From Cyrtodaria siliqua (taxonomy: Eukaryota > Mollusca > Bivalvia > Adapedonta > Hiatellidae): DNA of 64,000 nt. Of this stretch, positions 11,749 through 21,665 are shown one piece after another. The translations under genes were made by a program, and so were the position numbers. The notes under the pieces were generated by a model. That model was not told where the DNA came from. It saw nothing but the letters and a program-made list of their open reading frames with translations, and did not search any database. The stretch covers positions 62,001 through 126,000 of the forward strand of contig JAWPHD010003084.1 in assembly GCA_037043455.1 (NCBI GenBank), given 5' to 3'. Positions within the stretch are counted from its first letter, which is position 1. Each line of letters starts with the position of its first letter.

Positions 11749-11945
11749 TATAGGTGCACCGATACTTTTGTGCGTACGTCTAATTATTGGGGGGGGGGGG
11801 GGGGGGGGGTCAAAATGAAAGTGTAGGTGCACCTGTAAAATTGTAGGTGCACCTATAAAATGTGTGGGTGCACCTATACATTTTATGGGTGCACCTACAA
11901 TTTTTATAGGTGCACCTACACTTTTTTACAGGTGCACCTACATCA
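11749..11945. repeat. array of GGTGCACC palindromes after a 21-base G run
   Basis: GGTGCACC starts at 11751, then after a homopolymer of 21 G (11789-11809) at 11826, 11846, 11867, 11888, 11909 and 11931, so spacing is 20-22 bp. Most copies extend to TAGGTGCACCTA, a perfect 12 bp palindrome, separated by T/A-rich spacers. Confidence 0.9.
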
Positions 11946-11994
11946 GTAGTTTTGACCCCGATCCTACACCATACCAGTGGCCATCTTTGTTTAC

Positions 11995-12440
11995 ATAGTG
12001 TTTGTATAGTAAAAATTTGTAGCGACTTCTCCTCTGAAACTACTTGATGGATTTTCATGAAACTTCACAGGAATGTTGCTCTTGATGTCTAATTGATCCT
12101 CGTAAAATTTTAGGTTGTGTCGGAAATTCAAGATGACCGCCACGGCTAAAAATAGATTTAAAAAAAAACGTTTGTAGCGACTACTTCTAGAAAACTGTAA
12201 GTGATATTGATATGGGAATTTTTCTAAAATGATCAGCATGACATGATGTTGATCCTTGTCGAAAATTATTTTTGATTAGACATTTAACATGACTGCCAGT
12301 GGCCATCTTTGTTTACATGGAGTTATATAGTAAAACTTGTAGCGACTACTTTTGTGAAACTACTTGACAGATTTTTATGAAACCTCACAGGAATACTGAT
12401 CTGGCTATCAAAACCTATCAGTTGAGCTTCAGGGTCATTG
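11995..12440. repeat. interspersed family A copies
   Basis: Two partly decayed units with GCGACTTCTCCTCTGAAAC, CATGAAACTTCACAGGAATG, AAGATGACCGCCACGGCT and TGATCAGCATGACATGATG. Confidence 0.85.
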
Positions 12441-12444
12441 ACCT

Positions 12445-13600
12445 CTTGTTAAACTTACATTGGAAATTTCATTCTCCATTTATGGATTTTTCCCGCAGTT
12501 AAGGTCAAAAGGCTCCTTCCACAAAACTGGTAAAAGGGTCCTGTATTTTGGATAGCTGACCGACTGCCTAAAGGCTCTAATCCGCCAAATAACGGCAAAA
12601 TTACACAACAAAATCGTTTATCTAGGTGTTCAGGTCATAAAATAATGTATATGTGCCGATTAAAAGTATCATTTTATTTATTGGTTCTTAATATACCCGT
12701 GATTGACTATGCGTAAAATGAATTATGAGTTGCTAACTCTTAATTCAACGCTCCAGTTTTGGGCTTTGGCCTGGCTGGTTAAAGCCATTTATATTGTGTC
12801 TGTAGAATTTTGATTCTCAAAATATGTAAGTTATATATATAGCTTGTTGTCAGTATGTTTAAAAACGGTGTACAAATGTTGTAACATTGGGCTGTTGTTG
12901 GTGGGATAGCTACTTTAAAACAGTCACCAATGTAACAACAAAAGTTAAGAACTTGAAATCCCCGACAACGTTTGAACTTTCCCTGTTTCAGCATTCTCAA
13001 AAATGAAGGGTAAACCCTGATATAACAGTGGCAAAATGTTGACAACCAATAATGGAACTTTAAGTAACTTCTCACTGCACTGACTGAATGTTGAATTGTA
13101 CAACTACTCTTAAAGAACGCACATCATGAGTCAAACATTCTATATTACACTTAATGGGCATGAAAGGAGAATACAACCATCCAGCTATTGCTCCGGGGTC
13201 CATCCCCACCCATTGCGACATAGCTTCTTGGTCATAACTTGGAAATAATTGAGATCCCCCCACCCCATAACCATATATACACTTACTGGGCCTGAACGAT
13301 TTATGGCAGGCGCGGGAATTCGATCTAATTCTGTTATGAAATTATAAGCCTGTTTGACAATGTTTTCATCTTTGCAAAGACTATCAGGTGAGCGATTCAG
13401 GGCCATTTTGGCCCTCTTGTTTAAGACATAGTTTTCAAAGGTGTAGTAGCAGGGGACAAAGGGATAGCCGAACACTACCTTTAATACTTTTAACGATAGA
13501 GAAGTGACTTTTCTATCCTGTAAGTCTGATGCGAAATAACCATTATGCCAAATAAAATAAAACTTGAAACTTTTTTTGGGGATTTTTTTTAATTTAACAG
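12445..13600. other. unannotated intronic or intergenic sequence
   Basis: A 139-codon minus ORF (13185-13604) has no family motif and sits in repeat-like text (GATTCAGGGCCATTTTGGCC). No exon is called. Confidence 0.35.
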
Positions 13601-13601
13601 G

Positions 13602-13935
13602 CATATAAAAAAACTTTATCAGAATGGGGTTGCATATCAGCCTCTGAGATTGGACAGATTTTTCACTAAGGTTTGACTAAAAGCTGTGACATCATTCTGT
13701 GTCTTTTTACTCAAGCCTCAAATACCGGTATGGGATTTTCATTTCGGGCACCAGGGACCTCTCCAGCAGCTTCTTCTGCTTCCGGCGGCTTTAGTTTCGG
13801 TGGTGGAGCCGTAACAGCAGCCAGTACGACCCCATTCAGTCTTGGACAGACAACTGGTAACTGTATGGGTTGAATTTTTTTAGCAATGATAGTTGATGAC
13901 TATTGTCTGATTTTGAAAAGCATAAATATGAAGAT
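13602..13935 (+). repeat. segmental duplication, copy 1 (intron + FG exon + intron)
   Basis: From AAAAAAACTTTATCAGAATG to TTTGAAAAGCATAAATATGA this stretch is repeated at 14552-14823 with mismatches and two indels. It contains the exon at 13716-13856. Confidence 0.85.
13716..13856 (+). CDS. FG-repeat nucleoporin exon (p58/p45-like)
   Basis: Exon bounded by ...TTTTTACTCAAG and G|GTAACT, 141 bp, phase 1 at both ends. It encodes a Ser/Thr/Gly/Ala-rich segment with FG-type motifs (GFSFRAPG, GGFSFGGGA, PFSLGQTT). Such cohesive repeats form the permeability barrier of the nuclear pore. It joins in frame to the exon at 15522. Vertebrate Nup58/45 has the same low-complexity style followed by a GLGG segment, seen in the next exon; Nup62 or Nup54 is less likely. 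The acceptor appears to be a replacement: relative to the duplicate at 14660, several bases around the original TATAG acceptor are missing. No other nucleoporin exon (the coiled-coil part) was found in the window, so the gene is either very large-introned or broken. Confidence 0.5.
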
Positions 13936-14551
13936 AGTTTGTATCGAACGCATCGTAGTACAACATTGTCTGTATGACTGATTTTGTAGAGGGTAAAGCT
14001 TGTGACATCTAGTACTCTTAGAATCTTTATGAAACTACAGTGAATTGATGGCCTGAAAAGTTTGGTTATTAGATTGGCGAATGCCGTTTGGCGGGCAGTT
14101 GGACATGCGTTCAGGCGTCAACAAACAAATGATATCCGGGCAATAACTTGAGTTAGAAATGAGATATTGGAACATAACTTGCTGTGTAAGTAGCTTATAT
14201 GGACAGGAATCTCGGAATTGCATTTGATGTCACTGGATTCAAAGTCAGTGTCACTGTTACTATACATAGACAAATGATTTATGGGCAATAACTTTAGTAA
14301 GGAATACGATATTGAAACAAAACTTCGTGAGTAGGTAGCTTATATTGAAAGAAAGCTTCGGATTGCATTTGAGGTCACTGGGGTCAAGGTCTCAGTTATT
14401 ATAACTAGAACAATTTCCAGGCAATAACTTTATTTAGGAACGAGATATTGGAACAAAACTTGTTGTGTATTTTAACTCGTTAACCCAACCTCCGAAACCA
14501 ACAGCCAACTTGGCACTCTTGGGAAGGGTGAAATAAAGGAATTGTTAAATA

Positions 14552-14823
14552 TATAAAAAACTTTATCAGAATGGGGTTGCATATCAGCCTCTGAGATTGT
14601 ACAGACTTTCCACTAAGATTTGACTACAAGCTGTGACATCATTCTGTGTCTTTATATAGGTACTGAAGCCTCAAATACTGGTACGGGATTTTCATTTGGG
14701 GCACCAGGGACCACTCCAGCAGCTTTTTCTGCTTCTGGCGGGGTTACTTTCGGTGGGTTGAAGTTTTTTAGCGTTGATAATTGATGTATATTGTCTGATT
14801 TTGAAAAATATAAATATGATGGT
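14552..14823 (+). repeat. segmental duplication, copy 2
   Basis: Second copy of 13602-13935. It lacks about 70 bp corresponding to the exon 3' half and splice donor, but keeps a canonical acceptor TTTATATAG. Confidence 0.85.
14660..14784 (+). pseudogene. decayed duplicate FG nucleoporin exon
   Basis: After the acceptor at 14658-14659, a phase-1 frame reads TEASNTGTGFSFGAPGTTP then ASGGVTFGG, closely matching the exon at 13716. Sequence corresponding to the last third of that exon and its donor is deleted. The frame runs into former intron and stops at 14782-14784. If spliced in, it would truncate the protein, so it is probably skipped or used as a poison exon. Confidence 0.6.
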
Positions 14824-14970
14824 AGACCCCACCTTCCCCCACCCCCACACACAAATGCATGTTCATTGTATCATCATTTTTTTGTTCATGCTCATTAAAG
14901 GTCTTTATCATGACCCCTGCATTGTTTCAGATGCAATCTCGCTCATATAACTAGAGCAATGGCAGAAAAA

Positions 14971-15142
14971 CTATAACGTGGCTCCAGCGTAAATGGAGTG
15001 TCTACAATACAATTTGCAGCAGCTCTGCAGTTCTCCATATTTTATCTCGATGCACATGAAGGATGAGCCTGGCATGTTCATTCATGTTAGGCGCCATATA
15101 ACCTTTCACGTGTTGGTGTGTCTTAAAACCCCAATTCAATTG
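14971..15142 (+). mobile_element. SINE-like element with CAATTCAATT tail
   Basis: Shares AACGTGGCTC, ATGGAGTGTCTACA, GATGAGCCTGGCATGTTCA, GTGTTGGTG and a terminal AAAACCCCAATTCAATT with the copy at 52262-52475. Confidence 0.7.
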
Positions 15143-15521
15143 ACAATGATCATACTTTGTTTTATCTGTTTCTCTTGCTCGCTGTTATCATGTGGGGAAG
15201 TCTTCCATTTGGGTATGTCGGTCTAAGGTATATTGCTTAGACTTAGCTCAATGTTTTATGCGGAGATATTGCAACGGACTCACAGGTGGACAAATGTAGG
15301 TGTTAGCATATCCCAAATGCTTTTTTTGCGACAGTAAAGGATATTTTATTGGCATCAGATTTTTAAAGCATAACAACAAAAGATAGAAAAATAATCCATT
15401 ATGAATTTATCCATGAGAGATAGGGAAGTCTAACCTTTAGTATCAGCAAGTTTTAACTCTTTGAATGCAATTTCATTATCCCACTACTATGATGAATTCT
15501 TAAAATCATTATTTGCTTTAG

Positions 15522-15632
15522 CTGAAACTGGTACAGGATTTGGGGTTGGTTCCACACCTTCAACGGGCACAACAGGTCTGGGCGGTCTGGGAGGCACTCC
15601 AGATATCAGCAGTATGGGGATAAGGTCTACAG
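15522..15632 (+). CDS. FG-repeat nucleoporin exon, GLGG segment
   Basis: Exon of 111 bp between acceptor TTTGCTTTAG and donor ACAG|GTAAGG, phase 1 at both ends, hence compatible with 13716-13856. It encodes ETGTGFGVGSTPSTGTTG followed by LGGLGGTPDISSMG. The GLGG then Ser-rich sequence recalls the junction between the N-terminal FG repeats and the start of the coiled-coil region in Nup58/45. The nucleoporin identity is an inference from composition and motif order. Coding status is supported by the good splice sites and matching phases. Confidence 0.5.
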
Positions 15633-15639
15633 GTAAGGT

Positions 15640-16500
15640 TTGTTGGAAATTAGAAGGCGGAACCGTCGCCTAGTGGTGTAACCACAGAACATTTTGCTTG
15701 TGTCTCAAGAGAACGTGAAACGGGTGATCCCATATACATATATCTATTTTCTGGACAAGTAAATGCATCTGATGAATCTATTAGACTCAGGGTCTTCCGC
15801 ACTGCATTTAAGAGCATATTCCTCTATCCCTTAATTCTAAAGTCGAATTTCCCCCTACTCTTTAATTGACCCCCAATCTTTGATCTCTCTGGCATATCCC
15901 TTAAAACACCAATAAACCTGCAAAAAATATATCTGTCTATAAATAACTCCTTGTAGGCTATACTTCCTTCAAATTGCATCTAAACAAATCAGGATCCCTA
16001 TATTGGTCATCCGAAGGATAACTCCCTCCCACACCCACCCCATGATATTCAAATTTAATTTTCCCTATCCCTTAAATTATTTCTGTGAAAAACCCTGAGA
16101 CTGTTAATGTTTAGGAAGATCCAGGATTTATCTATATCCTCTCCTTCTCCCTAAAGGTCTGTTTCTGGTCTTATTCCCAAAAAGTCTTAATTCACACTGA
16201 GAACATTGAAGGGAATACTTCAGGCTTTTTAAAGGGGTCTAGGTGTCTGACTTAAAATTGACAAATAATTATATTTTCTGAAGAGCCTAAACATAATGAA
16301 TGGGCCTAAAAATGATCCCTCATTTGCAAAGAAATTGATTCTGCACAGTAATAAATGCTATCCTAGGTTACGTTAATTTCAGCATTTTACGCCCGATTCC
16401 GTCCTAGCTATATATGCATTCAAAGTTTATCCTTCACATTACGGTAAGAACATCATATTTAGATTGATATAAGTGTTTTATCATGAACTGGAACATTTTT
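15640..16500. other. presumed intron or intergenic, no feature
   Basis: Pyrimidine-rich stretches (CTCTATCCCTTAA-type words at 15830-16080) but no exon or recognisable repeat family. Confidence 0.4.
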
Positions 16501-16544
16501 AGCTTGACTGATCAAAGATCAGCAGAAGCAGAGCTTATGCCATG

Positions 16545-17125
16545 GTGCGTCGTCCGTCGTCCGTCTGTCTGTAAACTTTTTTTATGGCGACTACTTCTCT
16601 GAAACTACTTGACGGATTTTCATGAAACTTCAAAGGAATGTTGCACTTTATGTCTAGTTGATCATAACAAAACATTAGGTCGGCCGGAAATTCAAGATGG
16701 CCGCAACGGCTAAAAATATATTTTAAAAATGTGATCTTGTGGTGACCACTTCTTAAAAAAACATAAGTGATATTGATTTGGAACCTTTACTATAATGACT
16801 GCCACGACATGTAGTTGGTCGAAACCAAAGTTCATTTTGTTTGGATGTCAAAAATGGCCGCCAGTGGCCATCTTTGTTTGCATAAAGTGATATAGGAAAA
16901 GCTTGTGGCGACTACTCCTCTGAGACTACTTGATGGAATTCTTGAAACTTGACAGGAATGTTGCTCTTGGTGTTTAGCTGATCCTAACAAAAATTCAGGA
17001 TGGTAAGAAATTAAAGATGGCCACCATTGCTAAAAATAAAATAAAAGTCACAGTGACAAATGCCCCCGAAGAGACCTGTAAGTGTGCATCTGACCTTGGA
17101 GCAATATGAAACCAACAGATATATT
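16545..17125. repeat. interspersed family A copies
   Basis: Two to three units with GGCGACTACTTCTCTGAAAC, TTCAAGATGGCCGCAACGGC, TAAGTGATATTGATTTGG and GGCCGCCAGTGGCCATCTTT. Confidence 0.85.
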
Positions 17126-17204
17126 TAAAAATAATTTAAAAATAAATAAATAAATAAAACAAACAATAAAAATCAAAAAAAATATCTAAAAGATTAAAAA
17201 ATAA

Positions 17205-17520
17205 AAATTGAAATTTTTTTTTTTTTTTTTTCGCGACACGACGTCTTGTTGTGGTTCGCAATTGTGCGAAGTTATTTGAAAATCCATCCATTATTGTCAG
17301 AGTTATGAAGCGGACACGAGTGTACAGACGAACAGATTTTGACCTTTGATCTCTAAGTGTGACCTTGACCTTGGAGCCACGGACCTGGATTTTTGTGCGC
17401 AACACGTCGTCTTGTTGTGGTGAGCAATTGTGTGAAGTTATTTGAAAATCCGTCCATTATTGTCAGAGTTATGTAGCGGACACGAGTGTACAGACGAACG
17501 GACAAACAGTGCGACTACTA
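17205..17520. repeat. family E repeat (GACCTTGACCTTGGAGCC), 2 units
   Basis: Units with ACGTCGTCTTGTTGTGGT, GTGAAGTTATTTGAAAATCC and CGGACACGAGTGTACAGACG. Four inverted-orientation relatives occupy 47.70-48.32 kb. Confidence 0.85.
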
Positions 17521-17523
17521 TAT

Positions 17524-18150
17524 AAATACTGATAAAGGTGATCCTTTGTGAGCAACAAACACAATTAAGAGAATAAAGCAGCGGACTCGGTTTTATTGAG
17601 TCTGTTCATGAGAATTAATGAAAGAAGCAACACCTCTCACGCCTCTAGCACCGGCTTAAGCGGTATTCTACTTTATAAGCCACCTATATTGGGCTCGCTG
17701 GACCCAAAGGACCAGTAAAAATAACACTACTGATTCGTAGCACGGGGAGACTTTTTACAGCCGCCTCACTGCACTAAACGAACGCTAGTGTGAATGTTAA
17801 TAAATACTGATAAAGGTGATCCTTTGTGAGCAACAAACACAATTAAGAGAATAAAGCAGCAGACTCGGTTTTATTGAGTCTGTTCATGAAAATTAATGAA
17901 AGAAGCAACACCTCTCACGCCCCCTATCACCGGCTTAAGCGGTATTCTACTTTATAAGCCACCTATATTGGGCTCGCTAGACCCAAAGGACCAGTAAAAA
18001 TAACACTACTGATTCGTAGCACGGGGAGACTTTTTACAGCCGCCACACTGCACTAAACGAACGCTAGTGTGAATGTTAATAAATACTGATAAAGGTGATC
18101 CTTTGTGAGCAACAAACACAATTAAGAGAATAAAGCAGCAGAAAGCAGTT
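17524..18150. repeat. 279 bp tandem unit, 2.2 copies
   Basis: AAATACTGATAAAGG recurs at 17524, 17802 and 18081. Copies are nearly identical. Each unit contains a hairpin (AGACTC...GAGTCT) and a TCTCACGCC...GGCTTAAGC block shared, in the opposite orientation, with the dispersed element at 20988, 46919 and 53035. Confidence 0.9.
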
Positions 18151-18174
18151 AGGGTTAGGGTTAGGGGCCTAAAA

Positions 18175-18260
18175 ATGTGACTTTGTGGCAACTACTTCTC
18201 AAAAACCGTAAGTGATATTGAATTGGAACCTTTACCAAAATAACTGGCACGACATCTTGC
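18175..18260. repeat. partial family A copy
   Basis: Carries TGTGGCAACTACTTCTC and GTAAGTGATATTGAATTGG. It is preceded by a very short TTAGGG-like run at 18148-18169. Confidence 0.7.
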
Positions 18261-18264
18261 ATGC

Positions 18265-18950
18265 TGATCAAGGTTTACACTGCCTGGGTGCTCATCAATC
18301 ATTTGACTGAAACAACCCTTTGTACTATAAATGGACTGGTCCAAATTCAAAGAAATGACCATTATACATTCACAGAGGGGTAAGGATTAAATCTCCTGAG
18401 ACAAGAGAAAATCTACTTGTACTGGTGAGATAGTAAACTAATTCTCAGAAGAAATTGCATAGCATGTCCTTTTGACCTGGTCGCACACCTGCTATATTTA
18501 TGAATACCATTCATTCCATTTATGTTACAAAAGGGTCATTTGGAGGAATTACTGTTGAGCAGCAAAAAGGATTTACTAAGGTTGATGTTGTAAGGGATTT
18601 AATTGATATAGCTTTATATTATCTATTTGTCTGTGATTTGTATAGGAAATACTGGGAATGGGAAAGCAATATCTACTCGTTTGCTCTACTAGTGGGAGAT
18701 ATTTCCCAGTATGGAACATTGCTTGGCCTTTTCCGTCAGTGGCGGGAACGCCAAATGACGTTCCGATTGCTTTAAGAACGTCGTCGTCAGATTCCGCCAC
18801 TAGGGAATAACGATTACGGAAGTTAACGAAGAGTTCCGGTTCCACTTGTGTTTTTTGTAGGCCTTCTCGTGCAGACTGGTGTAAAAAGGCGTGAATAATT
18901 AGAAATATTAATCAAATATCATTTTAAATTATGTAATATATAGTTTAATA
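18265..18950. other. unannotated sequence with short inverted words
   Basis: GGGAGATATTTCCCAGTATG (18693) and nearby GGAATGGGAAAGCAATATCT resemble the arms of foldback 18955-19087. No gene is called; the 91 and 89 codon ORFs are opposite-strand shadows. Confidence 0.4.
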
Positions 18951-18954
18951 ACCA

Positions 18955-19087
18955 GTGTTTTTGAGATACAGGAAATATCTCCCGAGGTAGAGAAATGACT
19001 CCGATATAAGAACGAGTGCGGAGAACGAGTTCTTATATCGGGGCCATTTCTCTACCGAGGGAGATATTTTCAGTGTCTCAAAAACAC
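18955..19087. repeat. foldback element with 59 bp arms
   Basis: Arm 18955-19013 (GTGTTTTTGAGATACAGGAA...) and arm 19029-19087 (...CAGTGTCTCAAAAACAC) are near-perfect reverse complements around a 15 bp loop. Confidence 0.9.
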
Positions 19088-19089
19088 AA

Positions 19090-19735
19090 GTCTATATAAA
19101 CTCTATATAATTAAAAGTTATGGTAGCATTATGACATTTGTATAAGCTGCAAAAGGATATATTCTTTAGACTAGGATAAAATTGAATGAGATTATAATGT
19201 TGCATAGGTAATGTTGCATAATAAATCATAATATTTCGGAATATAAAAATGATGCTCTTGATGTCTAGAGGAATACAAGAAGTAAATCACTGTGGTATTC
19301 ATGGCCGGTGTAGTCGAAAGGAGTTCCCAAATTTATAATCACTAACTTTTTTTGTGATAAAAGGCATTTTTGAATATTTAAGGCCTGTCATTCTGGCTGA
19401 AATGACTTTGACTTGTTTGTGATAGCTAAGAACCATTTGCATGGTTGTATGATGATTATATTTATCAACTTGAAAGTTTTAAAAGTGAAAGTAGAGCACA
19501 TTTAAGAAGTGCCGAATGAATGCAGTTTGTTCACGGTGTCAACAAAGATCAGAATTTTATTTCCTTATATGCCACATGACCCCTACTATTCTCAACAGTT
19601 CTCTAGAGAGGAAGGTCTCATGATTAAGAACATGTAAGTGAATCTTAGTTTGAACTTCATTTTGAAAAATGGCTAACTAGAAAGCTTGGAAAATATTGCA
19701 CAGGACTCAATGGGAATTGTTTTACTTCCGGTACA
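19090..19735. other. AT-rich spacer
   Basis: No feature recognised. Confidence 0.4.
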
Positions 19736-19739
19736 CCTA

Positions 19740-20255
19740 GCTGGTCCTGAGTAAAAATCAGGTTGGCCAAAAATTCAAGATGGCCGCCATAGCTAAAACT
19801 ACTTTTCTAAAACCATGTGGTATCGGTTTGGTACCTTTACCAAAATGACTTTCTTAAAACTTTACAGGAATGTTGGTCTTGATGTCTTGATGTCCAGTTA
19901 GTCCCAAGTAGGAATCAGGTTGGCCGGAAGTTCAAGATGGCTGCCACAGCTTAAATACAAGTTTGTGGCGACTACTTCTCAAAAACCATAAGTTGTATTG
20001 ATTTAGAACCTTTACTAAAATGACTGGCATGATATGCAGTTGGTTCTAAACAAAATTCATTTTGATTCTATCAGCGAGCCAGCGACCATCTTTTTTTTTA
20101 CATAGAGTGATACAGGAAAAACTTGGCGACTACTTCTCTGAAAGGTCTTATTTCCGCAAAACTGGTCTTATTTCCATAAAACTTCACAGGTTCCCATGGC
20201 GGATCTAACTATCAAAATCTATCAGTAGAGCTTCAAGGTCCTTGACCTCTTGTTT
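19740..20255. repeat. interspersed family A copies
   Basis: Units with GGCCGGAAGTTCAAGATGGC, GTGGCGACTACTTCTCAAAA and ATCAGTAGAGCTTCAAGGTC. Confidence 0.85.
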
Positions 20256-20259
20256 AATT

Positions 20260-20985
20260 ATTTATTTTAAGATCAGTCTGGTTCCGTTTCTACTGTGATG
20301 TTGTGTATTTATAGCAGGTTACCAATTGCTATCAAGTACAGCAGGCCCCGGAGCGCATAACTAAAACACCTTCACATATTTTCATGGATAGAAAAAACAT
20401 TCATTTACTTTTATAATTGGATTTCGTAATTCCTTTAACTAATGACCAATACTGATCTTCCCAAAATGGTGTGTAAATAATTAAGACTGATTGTCTTATG
20501 CAATTGTATTGATATATAATATTGCGGGCCCCGGATCGCATGACTCTAAACATGTCGCGATGTTTCTACTTTCTAGGTTAGAAAAACTGGTAGTCGGATG
20601 AAAATCTTGTGAAAATAAAGGTCTACTACTTTTAATACTGATGTTTAGGGTTGCTTATAAGCAAGTTGCAATCAGTACTGTTATTCATTCGATCTTTGGA
20701 GATCGCTGAGTCCGATACTTATAGTTAGTTATCGGTGGTACATTTTCAATCTCTTTTGTTTTCTTACTTAATTTTTGATTCGGTGGTTCCACTACTCCGG
20801 CCGATAAAAGGCTCTGGGTATTGTTTAACCACTCATAGGATATGTTGTCTGCTTTTTATACGCAGGCTTCATAACCGTTTCTCCCAACTAAATTCCATTA
20901 CGTTTATTTCGCTCTTCGGGGCATTTCATTTTATTAGATACTGGGACCATACGCCGTACGACATGGGGAATACATTAAAGAAGGC
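20260..20985. other. unannotated, possibly the longer part of element C
   Basis: A 116-codon ORF (20735-21085) crosses into element C at 20988 and has no recognisable domain, so it is treated as repeat-derived. Confidence 0.35.
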
Positions 20986-20987
20986 TA

Positions 20988-21208
20988 ACTCCATGTCCAC
21001 CGCCAATTGCATGCCATCTTCGGGATGGTTAAAATTTTGTGCTGTTGATTTGATGAATATTGAGTTCTGCTTAACCCGGAGCTAGAGGGCGTGAGCGGTA
21101 GCTAGCATATTTCACTACCACTCATGAACAGTCTCAATCAAACCGAGACTGCAATATTTCGTATGTGCCTTGCTCGGCCGTTTCCAAAGGTCCATTATCA
21201 TACTCTTT
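20988..21208. repeat. interspersed element C, copy 1
   Basis: Shares ACTCCATGTCCACCGCC, ATGCCATCTTCGGGATGGTT, GGCGTGAGCGGTAGCTAGCA and a hairpin (AGTCTC 21130-21135, GAGACT 21145-21150) with 53035-53242, and its last 120 bp with 46919-47037. Confidence 0.85.
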
Positions 21209-21364
21209 TTTCAATTAGTTAAGTTTACGCATTCTAGTTTCTATGTTTAGCGTCCTAATACATGTAATCTTCTAAAGCAAATCAAAACAATACCTGTGTT
21301 TCCGGTGGCTCGACCGACACTATTTTTAAGGGGCTGACCCCTAATCTTTTTATGCAACAATATT

Positions 21365-21665
21365 AATAAAATGTATTTATTATGCCCCACTTCGTATATT
21401 GTTTTGCAAATGTTGGGTCTGTCGGTCAGTCCATCCCAAAATCATCTTGTCTTCGCGATAACTCAAGCATGGCTGGCACTACATACTCGAAACTTGGCAG
21501 GAGTGTTTGTGTCATGGTGTAGTTGTGCACCTCCCCTTTTGGGTAGATTCGCCTAAGAAATGTGGTTGCCATGGCAACTAAACATGTAAATAATTGCTTG
21601 TCTTCGCAATAACTCAAGAACAGCTAGAACTACAAACTCGAAACTTGGCAGGAGTGTTTTGCACC
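21365..21665. repeat. family D repeat (CTTGTCTTCGCGATAACTCA), 2 units
   Basis: CTTGTCTTCGCGATAACTCA recurs with variants at 21448 and 21597; GAAACTTGGCAGGAGTGTTT follows each. Related copy at 41290-41455. Confidence 0.8.

Noticed and set aside
13185..13604. 139-codon minus-strand ORF
   Set aside because: No domain, repeat-like DNA, and opposite to the nucleoporin exons.
18148..18169. (TTAGGG)3-like run
   Set aside because: Only about three units at a repeat junction; too short to claim an interstitial telomere.
20735..21085. 116-codon plus-strand ORF
   Set aside because: Its last third lies in interspersed element C, and no motif is present.
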